64,000 nt of DNA from Zygaena filipendulae (taxonomy: Eukaryota > Arthropoda > Insecta > Lepidoptera > Zygaenidae). The stretch lies in assembly GCA_907165275.2 (NCBI GenBank), contig OU015649.1, forward strand, positions 15,158,001-15,222,000. The letters are read 5' to 3'. Numbering within the stretch: position 1 is the stretch's first letter; each line of letters begins with the position of its first letter. The translations under genes and the position numbers were made by a program. Positions 46,920-58,081 of the stretch are shown here, one piece after another. The notes beneath the pieces are model-generated. The model did not search any database and was not told where the DNA came from. It saw only the letters and a program-made list of their open reading frames with translations.

Positions 46920-47170
46920 TTTGAGATCGAAATCAAATCGTATTTGGAATCGTGTTAAATTGCTAATGTCTAAAGATGACGTCCGACGAAGCAATAACAA
47001 TAACACGGCTCCTATATTGAAATTGAGAAATTTGACAGATAAATTTGATAGAGACGCGATCCCAAAGCTTCAAAATTTGATTCTATTTCGATTTCATTTC
47101 GATTCGAGTTCGATTTGATTCTAACACGATTACGTCCACGTCAAGAGTACGACCCTTACTCGATTGCGTC
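46920..47170 (+). repeat. Dispersed repeat family D, copy 2
   Basis: TCGTATTTGGAATCG, AAAGATGACGTCCG, GAGAAATTTGACAG, GAGACGCGATCCC, TCGAGTTCGATTTG, GACCCTTACTCGATTGCG. Inverted relative to the copy at 36485-36718. Confidence 0.65.
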
Positions 47171-47224
47171 AAAAGTAAGCTGGCTGGTCGGTAAGATTTT
47201 TAGCAGGATGTAGAATGTAAATAC

Positions 47225-47435
47225 TCTATATCTCCAGCAATAATCCAGGAGTTTCCAAGGGATATTCGGAGTAAAAAGTTACCTTCCTTCTCCTTCTCTA
47301 TTATCCATAAAACGTGTATGCAAAATCTCACGGCGATCGGATCGGAGTTAAGGTGTGAAAGTTTAACAAACAAACTCACATTTGCATTTATCACGTGTAT
47401 CCTAACATTATAATGCAAATGTGTTTGTTTGTTCA
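47225..47435 (-). mobile_element. Helitron (type a), 3' end lost
   Basis: AATAATCCAGGAGTTTCC, GGAGTAAAAAGTTACC, GGCGATCGGATCGG and TAACATTATAATGC. Confidence 0.6.
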
Positions 47436-47439
47436 CCTG

Positions 47440-47765
47440 ATAGATATTGATCAAAGCAAGAAAATGGTGAGAATATCTGTGTGTATGTTGACTATGTTGA
47501 GGTGTATATATTTTATAGATAGAATATTTTGCAAATCAAGGACAATAGGACAGTTACGTGAATAAAACTTACACAAATAACTTTCAAATGTTAATTGATC
47601 AGATCTTTTCTAAATGTTAATGAGTTAAAAACAGAAATACAAGCAAATTTACAAGCTCAACACTATCGTTGTTATTATTGTCTTAAGTGTTATTATCCAT
47701 CGATCTGTATGTATCTAGATGTTGGAGGCGTTACAATCTTTTCACTTTACAAATTAGTAACTAGG
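47440..47765. other. No recognised features
   Basis: AT-rich unique sequence. Confidence 0.4.
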
Positions 47766-47768
47766 TAC

Positions 47769-48153
47769 TAGACTTGTTTCCGGGGTATGAAAATCAAAAT
47801 TTATTTAGTCCGTCTTGTAGATTAATATAAAATATTGAACATTTACATTTTTTTCTACGTGCTGTAAAGTATAATATTACTAGCAGTGCCCCGCGGTTTC
47901 ACCCGCAATAATTTAGGAGTTCCCGCGGAAATTCCGGGGTAAAAAGTACCCTATATCCTTTTCTGTACCGATGACAACGTGCATGCCAAATTTCAGCCGT
48001 TTTTGCGTGATTGAGTAACAAACAACCAAACATCCAAACGCGTGTAGGTACCTCCGTTATTTTTTGATGACGTAAAAAAATAAAAAAATACGTGTCCAAT
48101 ATTTTTTATTAATCTACAAGACGGACTAAAAACTAAAAATCGGTTGACAAGCC
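47769..48153. mobile_element. MITE family C, copy 6, split by a Helitron
   Basis: The left part (GACTTGTTTCCGGGG, AGTCCGTCTTGTAGATTA) and the right part (TCTACAAGACGGACTAAA, GACAAGCCC) surround the Helitron at 47882. The core with the CRE sites is missing. Confidence 0.75.
47882..48042 (-). mobile_element. Helitron (type a) nested in a family C MITE
   Basis: Starts CTAGCAGTGCCCCGCGG (minus strand 3' end) and runs to AACAAACATCC-type sequence; the 5' TCCTACTAATATT is missing. Confidence 0.7.
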
Positions 48154-48409
48154 CATTAAGATAAAAAAAAACAATAAAATTTTCACACACTCGTGTATAA
48201 GTAATCAAAATAGGTAATAGTGTTAATTGTCAAACGTATAATTACTCATTAACTCAATTTTATTCAAACGTGGCCCAAAAATTATACAATTCCGTCAATA
48301 AAATTATATTTTATTTAAATTGGCCATAAACATACGGCGCTTCCATTCACACGATAGTGAAACAGGTACCTATACTTCATTTGTTATGTTTCGATTAGCA
48401 TTAATTACA

Positions 48410-48453
48410 AGCTGTTCCCTGCGGTTTTACCCGCGTTTATTTTAGAGTTACAT
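48410..48453 (-). mobile_element. Helitron 3' fragment
   Basis: CAAGCTGTTCCCTGCGG and TTTTACCCGCGTTTATTTT, stopping where the family G element begins. Confidence 0.5.
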
Positions 48454-48456
48454 CAG

Positions 48457-48798
48457 GGCTCTTATTCACTATCAGCCGCACTCAGAGTCGACTTTAATGA
48501 TTACTTAGTTAAGTATAGATTTTTGAAACAAAACTGCCGCAATCAGAGACTTTCAATAAATTAATGTTAATTGGCATTTAATGAGATATAACTTAATTAG
48601 TTAAATGCCAATTGACATTAATTTATTAAACTTGTCTGATTGCGGCAATTTTGTTTTAAAAATCTATACTTAACTAAGTAATCATTAAGGTCGACTCTGA
48701 GTGTGGCGGTAAGACCATAATACGGCGTGTTAAGATAACGCGTCGCAAAAATTGTCTTTCCCTCGTTCTCAACTTCTTTTTCTACCCCCGACAACGTA
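48457..48798. mobile_element. MITE family G, split by a family P palindrome
   Basis: GGCTCTTATTCACTAT follows CAG; after the palindrome the element resumes with GACCATAATACGGCG and AACGCGTCGCAAAAATTG. Confidence 0.7.
48475..48710 (+). mobile_element. MITE family P, copy 4, nested
   Basis: GCCGCACTCAGAGTCGAC to GTCGACTCTGAGTGTGGCGG, inserted into the family G element. Same orientation as copies 1 and 3. Confidence 0.85.
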
Positions 48799-48812
48799 TA
48801 TGAAAAATTTCA

Positions 48813-49060
48813 TGCAGTTTCATCCCCTTTTATTTCGGAGTTCACGCGGGAATTCTGGAAACAAAAGTACCCTATGTTATTTATTCACTGTACCTCTGAC
48901 AACGTGTATGCACAATTTCTAGACGATCGGTCGAGTAGTTTCTTCTATCTCTAGTTGTATTTTCTTCTTCTTCTTCTTCTTCTAGTTTAGACGTGACAAT
49001 GTAACAAGACAGACAGTTTATAATACTACTTTATTCGCATTTATAACATTAGTATGAATT
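48813..49060 (-). mobile_element. Helitron (type a) with a TTC-rich insertion
   Basis: TTTCGGAGTTCACGCGGG, GACAACGTGTATGCAC, GACGATCGGTCGAG and TTTATAACATTAGTATG. The segment between two TAGTTT copies (48946 and 48984) is an insert with (TTC)n at 48962-48983. Confidence 0.65.
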
Positions 49061-49154
49061 TTTCATCAGAAAATTACACGTCAATTAGTTTAGCATAATT
49101 TGATGAGTTTGTAGCGATTAGTTAGCAATAAATTAAATCTTGCCTCTTAATAGG

Positions 49155-49267
49155 TACAGTCCGCTGACTGAAATATGTAAACACTTGAAAGTCATTGAAT
49201 CTTATTGCAATAGCAATAAAGACCAAAGCCTGACCAAAGTATTTACTTATTGGTGTTTCTGACTGTA
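49155..49267. mobile_element. MITE family S, copy 2 (113 bp)
   Basis: TACAGTCCGCTGACTG, AGTCATTGAATCTTATTGC and the end TTTCTGACTGTA. Same core as 41112-41223. Confidence 0.75.
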
Positions 49268-49489
49268 CATATCTACAAGAAGCCCGATGACTAACCTCAC
49301 CTGCGAGGTCACAACTCCTACAAACCAAGTGTCGTAGGCAGAGCATAGGCAGTAGGCACTCCCAGGCTACTATCAGCCTAGAATCTAGACTGAGATGCAA
49401 CCTGCCGTAGGCTGTAGCTTTATTACTCTATCCAGACATTAGACACCCACAAATGACTAAGTTATAATATTATTGTTATATCGTAACTA

Positions 49490-49688
49490 TAATTATAGGT
49501 ACAAAAATGCAAAGGTGAGTTTATTTGTTTGTTGGTTACGCTTTCATGCCTAAACTACTCAGCCGATCATCTTAAAATTGTGCCTGCACGTTTTTAAGGG
49601 TACAGAGAAGGGCATAGGGTACTTTTTATCCCGGAATCCCGCGGGAACTCCGAAATTAATGCGGGTAAAACCGAGGGGAATAGCTGGT
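49490..49688 (+). mobile_element. Helitron (type a), ends altered
   Basis: AAATGCAAAGGTGAG, CTACTCAGCCGATCATC, CCGGAATCCCGCGGG and the end GGGGAATAGCTGG. Confidence 0.65.
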
Positions 49689-49689
49689 A

Positions 49690-51370
49690 AGTAAACATAT
49701 AGGGTGCTAATACCAACAACTGCCGTAATATATATCACATTTGTGTAAAAATAATTGTTAAGTCGACCCTATTGACACTGGCAACCATATAAAGGTGTTT
49801 GATTTAATCTAGGGAGACCGTAAAAAAGTCAAAACCGCAGACTAAAAAAGCTACCTGAAGTTAATGACGCCACAGTCTATAAATAAACTGACCAGAGACA
49901 AGGCTTTTTTTTAAATTCACATTCGGGTCATTGTTCTTGCAAGGCGATATGTAAAGCCGTATATACACTGATATCGCGTTATGCGATAGCCCCAGCTAGT
50001 GTTGTGTTACCTGACGCATGATAATGTGTCGATGATGGTGCTACTTGGGCATGGTGTTCGAGTGAAATTTATTCGTCTGCGTTATGATAATTTCTTGACG
50101 GTCAGCAAAAATACGTACCTTGGTTGGCCCTTATACATTTCTGATTATATATTTCTAATATTTCTAATGCTGACCAAATGAAATTGGTTCTTACTATAAC
50201 CTATACCAAATATATAAATATAAAGCGACGTCAAGCTGGATACCAACTCGTTAAATAATTTGTATGGCTTGAATACAGTCGATTTTATTATTAATCATTG
50301 ATTATGCATATTTGGAATTAAAATATTTTATTAGCTTACTTCATTAATTCTATTTTACCTGACCGAAGTATAAGTCTACCGGGAAAAAATTTGCATTACA
50401 CTTGATTAAAATTAATTTTATCATTACTTATATTGAAACATTTAAATTGAAACTTTTATCAGTTTTTTTTTTATGTCATAGGGGGCAAACGGGCAAGTGG
50501 CAAGTCCCATAAATACAGCTAACTTTGTATTTAATAAAGGAATATGGTCACCAAATCATAAATGACTTGTCGATTCAACGTTCAACCTATCGATATTCAT
50601 ATCACACATGTAATTGGCAATAATTAATTAGATAACGAATTTTACTGCCGCTTATCGTTGGCTAATCTTTAACAAAACCTTCACTAGAATATTTAACGTT
50701 ACGTATACCAATGTAAACATCGCTTTATAATCTCATATTATGTTATTCCCTATTCGGGCACCGGAACCGTTGCGTCCGCACGTACCTATCGCCATGTATG
50801 TACATCTGTCATGCTAAAAACCCCAAAATACACATGTCTCATACAAACTGCCGATTAGAAGCATGTTTATACCTATTTGATGTTAATATAAGGTTTTCAT
50901 TATTCGTAACGTGGTTGATCATCGGCTATTTTAGTTTTACTGGTGATTCGGTTTAAAGTCTGGCAGTCATAAAACTAAATATTGTAACATAATAAACGAT
51001 CCTAACTTCGGCTTTAGAAAAAAGTTTGATTATTCCTGCATTATACAGAAAAGATAATAAAAATATGTTGTAAAAAGCTGCAGTATAGGTACATTGTTTT
51101 AATTACATGGGAAAAAATATGTATAACTAGGTACATAAAACATATGATTGACTGAATAGATAGATAGACTATGCATAGCCGAAACCACTGACAATGAGTA
51201 TAGAAACATTGAACTTTATGTAAGGCTTCCTTTAATATTGTAAGCAAACACTATAAAAAAATTCAACCTCTATGTGATTGTTAAGAGAAACGCTGGTGGA
51301 CCCGAGGGGTTTAGCTAGTTATTTATTTGTATTACATTTCACCAGTCGACCACTTGTCTAGTACGACTTA
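49690..51370. other. No gene recognised; one repeat fragment
   Basis: 50461-50505 carries the ATGTCATAGGGGGCAAACGG repeat. Otherwise AT-rich. Confidence 0.4.
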
Positions 51371-51378
51371 TAATATAC

Positions 51379-51535
51379 TAGCTGTGCCTCGCTTCACCCG
51401 CTTGAGTTTTGGGATCAGGAACCTCTGCGGACGCAGGCAGAACAACCCGCCAAAGTTTCATTACAATTGGACCAATGGTTTCGAAACGCATAGAGGACAT
51501 ACAAACATTCATTTTTATTTACTTATAAAGAAGAT
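51379..51535 (-). mobile_element. Helitron (type f)
   Basis: CTAGCTGTGCCTCGC, AACAACCCGCCAAAGTTTC, CAATGGTTTCGAAACGC and ATAGAGGACATACAAAC. The plus-strand relative is at 60100-60260. Confidence 0.65.
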
Positions 51536-51539
51536 GAGG

Positions 51540-52520
51540 GCGCGTACTCGGCCTTGTGTTGATATTAAGTTTGTGTGAGTATTTTCATTAGTTTTAACCA
51601 ATGAGGTGACCTATTATTGAATTGAAGTAGAATTTTACATCACTGATCAATCACCACCAAGTTCCAAGTTCGATTGATTGAGACATGATACGTATTTAAA
51701 TCAACATTTTTATACCATTCAATTAAAATTACAATAGTATTTCCAAATACAATGCATTTTTTCTACTCTCCAACAATCATTTCTACATCGATCGCACACG
51801 CAATGAATGCATAATCGTTTGGAAAACATATTCAATATTAAATAATCGAAACCGCTATTCGAATCGCGTGCGCATTATCATCTCGAATCTCTCTATTATA
51901 TCCAAACAGTGTTAGAGGATTGTCGATCTTTGCGGCTACAATTTAAACGTTACAATTGTAAATCAATAAAAATAATGGAGCTAGCAAATATGGCCGTTGT
52001 CTTTGACATAAATGTCAAAAACCTTCAAACGGGACGAGCCAAGGATGATCGCGTATTCATCACGTGATTAAATGATAAGTATGATGATACTTTGTCCTTC
52101 TATTGTTCGAAAATAAAACTTAGTAGGTATATTTGAGCAGAATTAATCATCAAAACTAAAAAAACTTTTTTTTTTTTTTTGTGAAAACGCCATATCTTAG
52201 ATCTTTTGCATAGATCCGCTGACATTTTGGATTGCACAGAGGAAAAACTTTAAACTTGATTTAGCCAAGTTGTTTATTATGCCATTATTACCTACAGTTA
52301 GAACATGTACCGCCAATTATGTTAAAACACGTAATGAAACCATAACCTCAAACAGTGACGTATAAAAACCAATCGGGGACTTTAATTCAAAACTTTAATA
52401 GGGGAAAGTCCTGCGTAATATGGTTATTATTGTATTACACCAATAATTACCCAAGGATAATCAAACAATGCAATTAATTATGTTATTGTCACCATTTAGA
52501 GACTGAAATATGCGGAAAAT
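51540..52520. other. No recognised features
   Basis: AT-rich unique sequence. Confidence 0.4.
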
Positions 52521-52523
52521 AAT

Positions 52524-53132
52524 TTTTCATTACTCATGCTCGGAAAGTAGGTCTGAAGTTGCCTGAGAAGCGGGTTGAAAGTAGCCCTTTTCAGCCCTAG
52601 GGAGAATCGCTTTCAACTGACAACTGTCAAATTATTAAAAAAAAACTAGGTCTATTTTCACATTTCTATTGAACCATGTTTCAACTTTCTATACAGCCAG
52701 CGCGATGTAAAATTGAAATAACGTAAAGTTTAAGTAGGTATTAATTAAAATAAAATTCACTCAGTTTTTCTTAAGCTAATTCCTATTTATATTTTTTTTA
52801 TTTTCTTTAATTAATACTTAATAATTAAAGAAAATATTTTTTTTTAGGTCGCCACAATGTAAATAAAAAATACTGGCTGAATAGCTAGCCGGCCAAAGAA
52901 AAAGAAATAGGTGGGAAAGTGTCAAGCGACTATCCGATCTTCACTCATTTTTTCTTTAGCTAATTCCTATTTTTATTTTGACTTTCCTTGCATTCGTAAT
53001 GAAAAGCACAGTGTTACCCTCGGGAGAAAGTAACTTATTTAGTGCCTCGAACTATTGGCGCCCTCGCTACGCTCGGGCGCCAAACCCCGTCTCGGCACTA
53101 AATGAGTTACTTTCACCCCTTGGATAACAATG
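52524..53132 (-). repeat. Family R element, full-length copy (about 609 bp)
   Basis: Begins TTTTTCATTACTCATGCTCG and ends GGATAACAATGTA. It contains two versions of AATTCCTATTTTTATTTTG/AATTCCTATTTATATTTTT, a TTAATTAAAG palindrome, CCGGCTAGCTATTCAGCC on the opposite strand, and the GC hairpin GGCGCCCTCGCTACGCTCGG (53057-53081). It is inverted relative to the copy at 55625. Confidence 0.8.
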
Positions 53133-53164
53133 TACTATTAGAAATACTTCTACATTACATTTGT

Positions 53165-53329
53165 ACTAGCTGTTCCCGTGGTAATTCCAGGATAAACTAT
53201 ATGTATAAACCTTCCTCTTGTATCAGTCTATTTATTGAAGAAAAGCGCATGAAAATCCGTTCAATAGTTTTTGAGTTTATCGCGAACAGACAGACAGACG
53301 AGGTGGAGGACTTTGTTTTATAATATGTA
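53165..53329 (-). mobile_element. Helitron (type d), 3' hairpin deleted
   Basis: CTAGCTGTTCCCGTGG, AATTCCAGGATAAACTATAT, GCATGAAAATCCGTTC and CGCGAACAGACAGAC. Confidence 0.65.
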
Positions 53330-53364
53330 GTGATTTCATCGGTACCAAACACATAACTTCTATA

Positions 53365-53507
53365 GATGATTCTTCTTCTATCTACTTATTTGCTTTTTGT
53401 AATTGTCTTCTGTTTTCTCTAACTGACATTGGCATGAATATTGCACCTATCTATCCAAGAGATCCAAGGCGTCTGGTGCCACATTGAGAAAAGAAGAAGT
53501 ATATAGG
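53365..53507 (+). repeat. LINE-tail relative of the insert at 1127-1220
   Basis: TTTTCTCTAACTGACATTGG, CATGAATATTGCACC, AAGGCGTCTGGTGCCAC, ending in a (GAA)n-like tail. Matches the reverse complement of 1127-1220. Confidence 0.6.
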
Positions 53508-53509
53508 GT

Positions 53510-54300
53510 TATATACCATATTTCGCTCCATCATATGGAAATCACTGTCTGAAATCTACTCGAAAACTGTATTGACATTTGACACTTCACTTTTTTATGG
53601 GAACTAAAAGATCCAATCCCAGGTTATTGAAGGATGAAAGCGGTACCGAACACACGCGTGTCACGTGAAGTATCCGTTATTTCAGTCACTTTTCAGCATC
53701 TATTTTGGACCCCGAGCAGGAGACTGGCTTTGAAGAGAGCCCTGTTTTAACTTGGGGAACAATCTAACATTGTCACTGGCGTTTCGCCATAATTGAAGAA
53801 GTAGATTAAGACATTTTTATTACTAAGAAATGTTGTCATTGGCAAATTATAATTACAGACGCCATTATTAAAGAAGAAAAAGAAGATCCAATCCCAAACG
53901 GTTGTTAGGGAGCTTCGCTACGAAAATTGCGTTTCATTATTGCTTACTGTATTAAGTCTCTTGCATAAAGACGGCAGAAGCAAAATACATAAGTCTTTCA
54001 TTCATATGAGTCAACTCTACACGCATGTGATCATTGGCGTTTGGTTGCAATATTCTATGGCTCATGGCTCACTCGTACTGCATGCAGTGTGTAACATCTG
54101 GAAGCTACCAGCCAGTGCCGACGGCGGCCTGTTAACACCGCGTTCGTAATGCATATTTACTGCATTAGTCCTCAAATGACTTAATACGGTAAACTGTAAC
54201 AGAACACAACATTGTTACTTTGTTACAAATTGCATGATAATAAAACATGTGCATTGTATGTACCTACCTATTTGGTATTTGAATTCCTTTGTTTGCAACG
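53510..54300. other. No gene recognised
   Basis: 53790-53890 has further short AAGAAGAAAAAGAAG tails. A 69-aa open frame at 53940-54149 shows no domain. Confidence 0.35.
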
Positions 54301-54305
54301 CCCAG

Positions 54306-54470
54306 GGCCCTTATTCACTATGACCACAGATAATAACACGCCGCGTTATAAGACGCCGCAAAAACTGTTTTTCCTTCGCGATCAAAGAAGTTTCACTTTA
54401 AAAAAATACATTTTATAAAATACGTTTGTTATGGTATGCAAAATATTAATTTCTAAGCTACATATTTTAG
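54306..54470. mobile_element. MITE family G, right end missing
   Basis: GGCCCTTATTCACTATGACC after CAG, then AACACGCCGCGTTATAAG and ATCAAAGAAGTTTCAC; replaced by Helitron sequence on the right. Confidence 0.65.
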
Positions 54471-54476
54471 TTTTTT

Positions 54477-54557
54477 CATTTAAATCGGACATCGGGAATA
54501 AAAGTTGTTACCAATATAAAAACTTTCCACGCGGGTGAAACCGCGGGGCACAGCTAG
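54477..54557 (+). mobile_element. Helitron (type e), 3' half
   Basis: AAATCGGACATCGGG, then CGCGGGTGAAACCGCGGGGC and ACAGCTAG before T. Confidence 0.7.
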
Positions 54558-54864
54558 TCCATTATAGCTTTGATGGAATCTTTGCAATAATTTGTAAAAT
54601 AATAAACTAAGGCTAAAATAGTAGGTGTTTAAGTCAATTTATCAAAATGCCATTATTTACTCGCCTTTACCGCGACTTTCCATACGACTTATGTTTTACA
54701 TAATCGCGAGTAATATCTATACCTATTTACTTTCCTTGCATTCCTATATTTTACATTTAAATATAAAGATTCGTATCATTTTGAATTATTTATCGAAATA
54801 AGACAAGATAATTATTCCACTCAAGTAGATAAACTTACATAACACTTCGTCGTTAGGTACAATA

Positions 54865-55185
54865 GGCATGTGGACTAATTTTTATTTTTTAGTCCGTCTT
54901 GTAGATTATTAAAAAATATAATACGTATTTTTTTCTTTTTTTACGTAATCAAAAAATAACGCCGATATATTGAGTTGAAATTTCGCGTGACGTCACTATT
55001 CGGACAGTTTGTATGGCGGTTTTATCGGTTAGTGACGTCACGACCCCCTCACCCTAAACTTTAATGCGCTTTATCTCTGTATATTTTAAATTATTTGAAA
55101 AAGCAAAAAATACGTGTCTATTGTTTTTTATTTTCTAACTGACGGACTAATTAGAATTTTGAATTTCAAAAGTAGTCCACATCCC
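54865..55185. mobile_element. MITE family C, copy 7 (best preserved core)
   Basis: Ends GGCATGTGGACTA and TAGTCCACATCCC flanked by TA. Two exact TGACGTCA sites at 54988-54995 and 55033-55040, with TTTGTATGGCGG between them. Confidence 0.85.
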
Positions 55186-55189
55186 TATT

Positions 55190-55440
55190 ACTACTACAAA
55201 CAAGTCTACTAAATATTAAGTCTCGTTTAGGCACATCAAAACCTTTCAAAAGACTACTCCACCAAGTTCAGATCATGTGGGGAAAAAAAATGAAAAATGT
55301 TTATTACCAAAAAGAAAACAACAATGTAAGATAAAATGATAAAATATATCCGTTGGCTAGGAAAATCCTGGGTACACTACCCTAAGATCATTCAAAGACC
55401 CACTAAAAATCATAGTTCACTCTTCGTAAATCTACATCTT
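55190..55440. other. No recognised features
   Basis: AT-rich unique sequence. Confidence 0.4.
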
Positions 55441-55446
55441 TATTTA

Positions 55447-55624
55447 AGACTATCTGTGCCCCGCGGTTTCACCCGCGCAAAAGGTTTTTACAGAACAACT
55501 TTTTTTCCGACATCTGATTTCAATGAAATATAGCCTATATGTAGCTCCAGGCTAAGCTTAATCTACCTGTGAAAACCGCATGACAATCTGTTCAGTAGAT
55601 TCGGAGATTATCGCGAACAGACAG
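55447..55624 (-). mobile_element. Helitron (type e), abutting family R
   Basis: GTGCCCCGCGGTTTCACCCG, TCCGACATCTGATTTC, ATAGCCTATATGTAGC and TCGCGAACAGACAGAC, where the family R element begins. Confidence 0.75.
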
Positions 55625-56206
55625 ACATTGTTATCCTAGGGGTGAAAGTAATTCGCTCGCTACGCTCGGGCGCCAAACCCCGTCTCGGGACTAAATAAGT
55701 CTTTCTCCCGAGGATAACACTGTGCTTTTCATTACGAATGCAAGGAAAGTCAAAATAAAAATAGGAATTAGCTAAAGAAAAAATGAGTGAAGATCGGATA
55801 GTCGCTTGACACTTTCCCACCTATTTCTTTTTCTTTGGCCGGCTAGCTATTCAGCCAGTATTTTTTATTTATATTGTGGCGACCTAAAAAAAATATTTTC
55901 TTTAATTATTGAGTATTAATTAAAGAAAATAAAAAATATAAATAGGAATTAGCTTAAGAAAAAGTGAGTGAATTTTATTTTAATTAATACCTACTTAAAC
56001 TTTACGTTATTTCAATTTTACATCGCGCTGGCTGTATAGAAAGTTGAAACATGGTTCAATAGAAATGTGAAAATAGACCTAGTTTTTTTTTAATAATTTG
56101 ACAGTTGTCAGTTGAAAGCGATTCTCCCTAGGGCTGAAAAGGGTTACTTTCAACCCGCTTCTCAGGCAACTTCAGACCTACTTTCCGAGTATGAGTAATG
56201 AAAAAG
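55625..56206 (+). repeat. Family R element, near full-length copy (about 582 bp)
   Basis: CATTGTTATCCTAGGGGTG at the left and CCGAGTATGAGTAATGAAAA at the right. AATAGGAATTAGCT followed by A-rich and GAGTGAA occurs twice (near 55762 and 55942). It forms a long inverted pair with 52524-53132; part of the GC hairpin is deleted (TCGCTACGCTCGGGCGCC kept). Confidence 0.8.
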
Positions 56207-56479
56207 AATTTTAAAAACTTTTTTTTGTGCTTGGTGACTCTTCTTTTATCACCCCTCTCAATTTTAGGTAAAAATATTCAATGTACAGAATCGCGTATTC
56301 TACTCTTTTATTATAATGTAGTATAGATTTTCTCATTGATTTATCAGAATTCATTTTTTATTTCCTCATTATTAGTCATCGACGGCATGTATAACTCCCT
56401 CGTTTAGAGTTACCTACACGCTGTATTTATTAAACTTTTCCAACGGTAAGTAGATAAAAATTATTATTGCCTCCATCAC

Positions 56480-56682
56480 TACATAGTATAAAACGAAGTC
56501 GCTTCCTGCTGTCTGTCTGTCCCTATGTAGATATGCTAAGATCTTTAAAACTACGCAACGGATTTGCATGCGGTTTTCACCAATAGATAGAGTGATTCAT
56601 GATGAAGGTTTATGTCTATATTTTATCCTGGAATACCCGCGGGAACTCCGAAATCCCAGGTGAAACTGCGGGGGACAGCTAG
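56480..56682 (+). mobile_element. Complete Helitron (type d)
   Basis: ATAAAACGAAGTCGCTTCC, CACCAATAGATAGAGTG, CCTGGAATACCCGCGGG and the end GGGGGACAGCTAG before T. Confidence 0.8.
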
Positions 56683-56926
56683 TTTGATAAAATAAAAACC
56701 ACTTCTAATTAACCCTGAGAGAGCCGCGTGCAATTTCTCAATTCAACCAACAGTCGAATACTGGGAGAATTGCGGCGCGTTCAGTCGATCGATTCATTCC
56801 AATTAAGGACCAATTAAAACAAGTGCGTCCTTGCCTCGTCACAAGTTGAGTACAAACCGACGACCGGTCGTGGGTTCTCGTCCCACGCGTACACGCGGTC
56901 GTTCGACGGACTACTTTAGGTATGTA

Positions 56927-57140
56927 CTAGCTGTGCCCCGCGGTTTCACCCGCGGTAATTTCGGAGTTCCCGCGAGAATTCCGGGAAAAAAGTGCCCTAT
57001 GTGTTAATCTGATAAATAAGCTATATTATTGTAAAGTTTCATTTAAATCCATCCAGTAGTTTTTGCGTGAAAGAGTAACAAACATCCATCCATCCATCCA
57101 TACATTCTTACAAACTTTCGCGTTTATAATATTAGTAGGA
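56927..57140 (-). mobile_element. Complete Helitron (type a, long variant, 214 bp)
   Basis: CTAGCTGTGCCCCGCGG through TTTCGGAGTTCCCGCGAG to ATAATATTAGTAGGA, with flanking A (56926) and T (57141). (CATC)n lies at 57082-57101. Confidence 0.85.
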
Positions 57141-57284
57141 TCTACAAATGTTATAGATGTGATAAGAGATACATCTTTGGTAATACTCAAGCTAGTCAAA
57201 CAGACAACTTGACTTGTAAATTGTAGTAAATTTACGTAATGGTCACATTGTATAATTAATTTGAGTGTTACTGTTATACAAATA

Positions 57285-57465
57285 CTAGCTGTGCCCCGCG
57301 GTTTCACCCGCGGTAATTACGGAGCTCCCGCGGCAATTCCGAGATAAAAAGTACCTTATGTCCTTCTCTGTACGTGCACGCCAAATTTCATCCAAATCCG
57401 TTCACCCGTTTTTGCGTGATTGAGTAACAAACATCCACACTTTCACATTTATAATATTTGTAGGA
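57285..57465 (-). mobile_element. Complete Helitron (type a, 181 bp)
   Basis: CTAGCTGTGCCCCGCGG to TAATATTTGTAGGA, flanked by A and T. Only 144 bp from the previous copy and in the same orientation. Confidence 0.85.
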
Positions 57466-57469
57466 TTAA

Positions 57470-58080
57470 TTTCTGGGTTTTACAATAACTGTGTCTTAAC
57501 AGGAAAGTATATACTTGAGTTTGTGTAATGCTTATCATAGTTGAGAATATAAAATTTATAGAAATATATTTATATGTTTTTTTTTATATGTAATTAATAT
57601 TATTCTTTTTTCAATCTAATTAATAGAATAACAAAGTTGTAGTTTGAACTTAACTATACATTATGTGAAAATAATAACACGTTCTTTTAGTTAAGATACG
57701 AGTTAACTTGGAAAAGGTCACTGACCAGCGAACCATGGTGATAAAATTATACTGTACGACTTAATTGACGCTAATATACAAATTATTACTTTCGAAGTGT
57801 TTTCTCACTGCTAAGCTACGTGTAATTAAGCGAACGTTTCGATTAGTAACAGTGCTTAGTTCTATCAGATTACGAGTAACTGAGTAAGTAATCTATTTCG
57901 CGAATTGTCAATGCTCGATAAAAACTAAACGATCTGACTCATCTATCGATACTAAAAGCACTGGCTGCAATCGAGCGATTGGTCATTGGCAAAAAAAGAA
58001 CAAACTAGAGAGATCGATTGAATATTGAACATTCGGAAAATTTCAGCTCGATTTATTTAAATTGTATTGTTAACTTTAAC
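57470..58080. other. No recognised features
   Basis: AT-rich unique sequence. Confidence 0.4.
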
Positions 58081-58081
58081 A

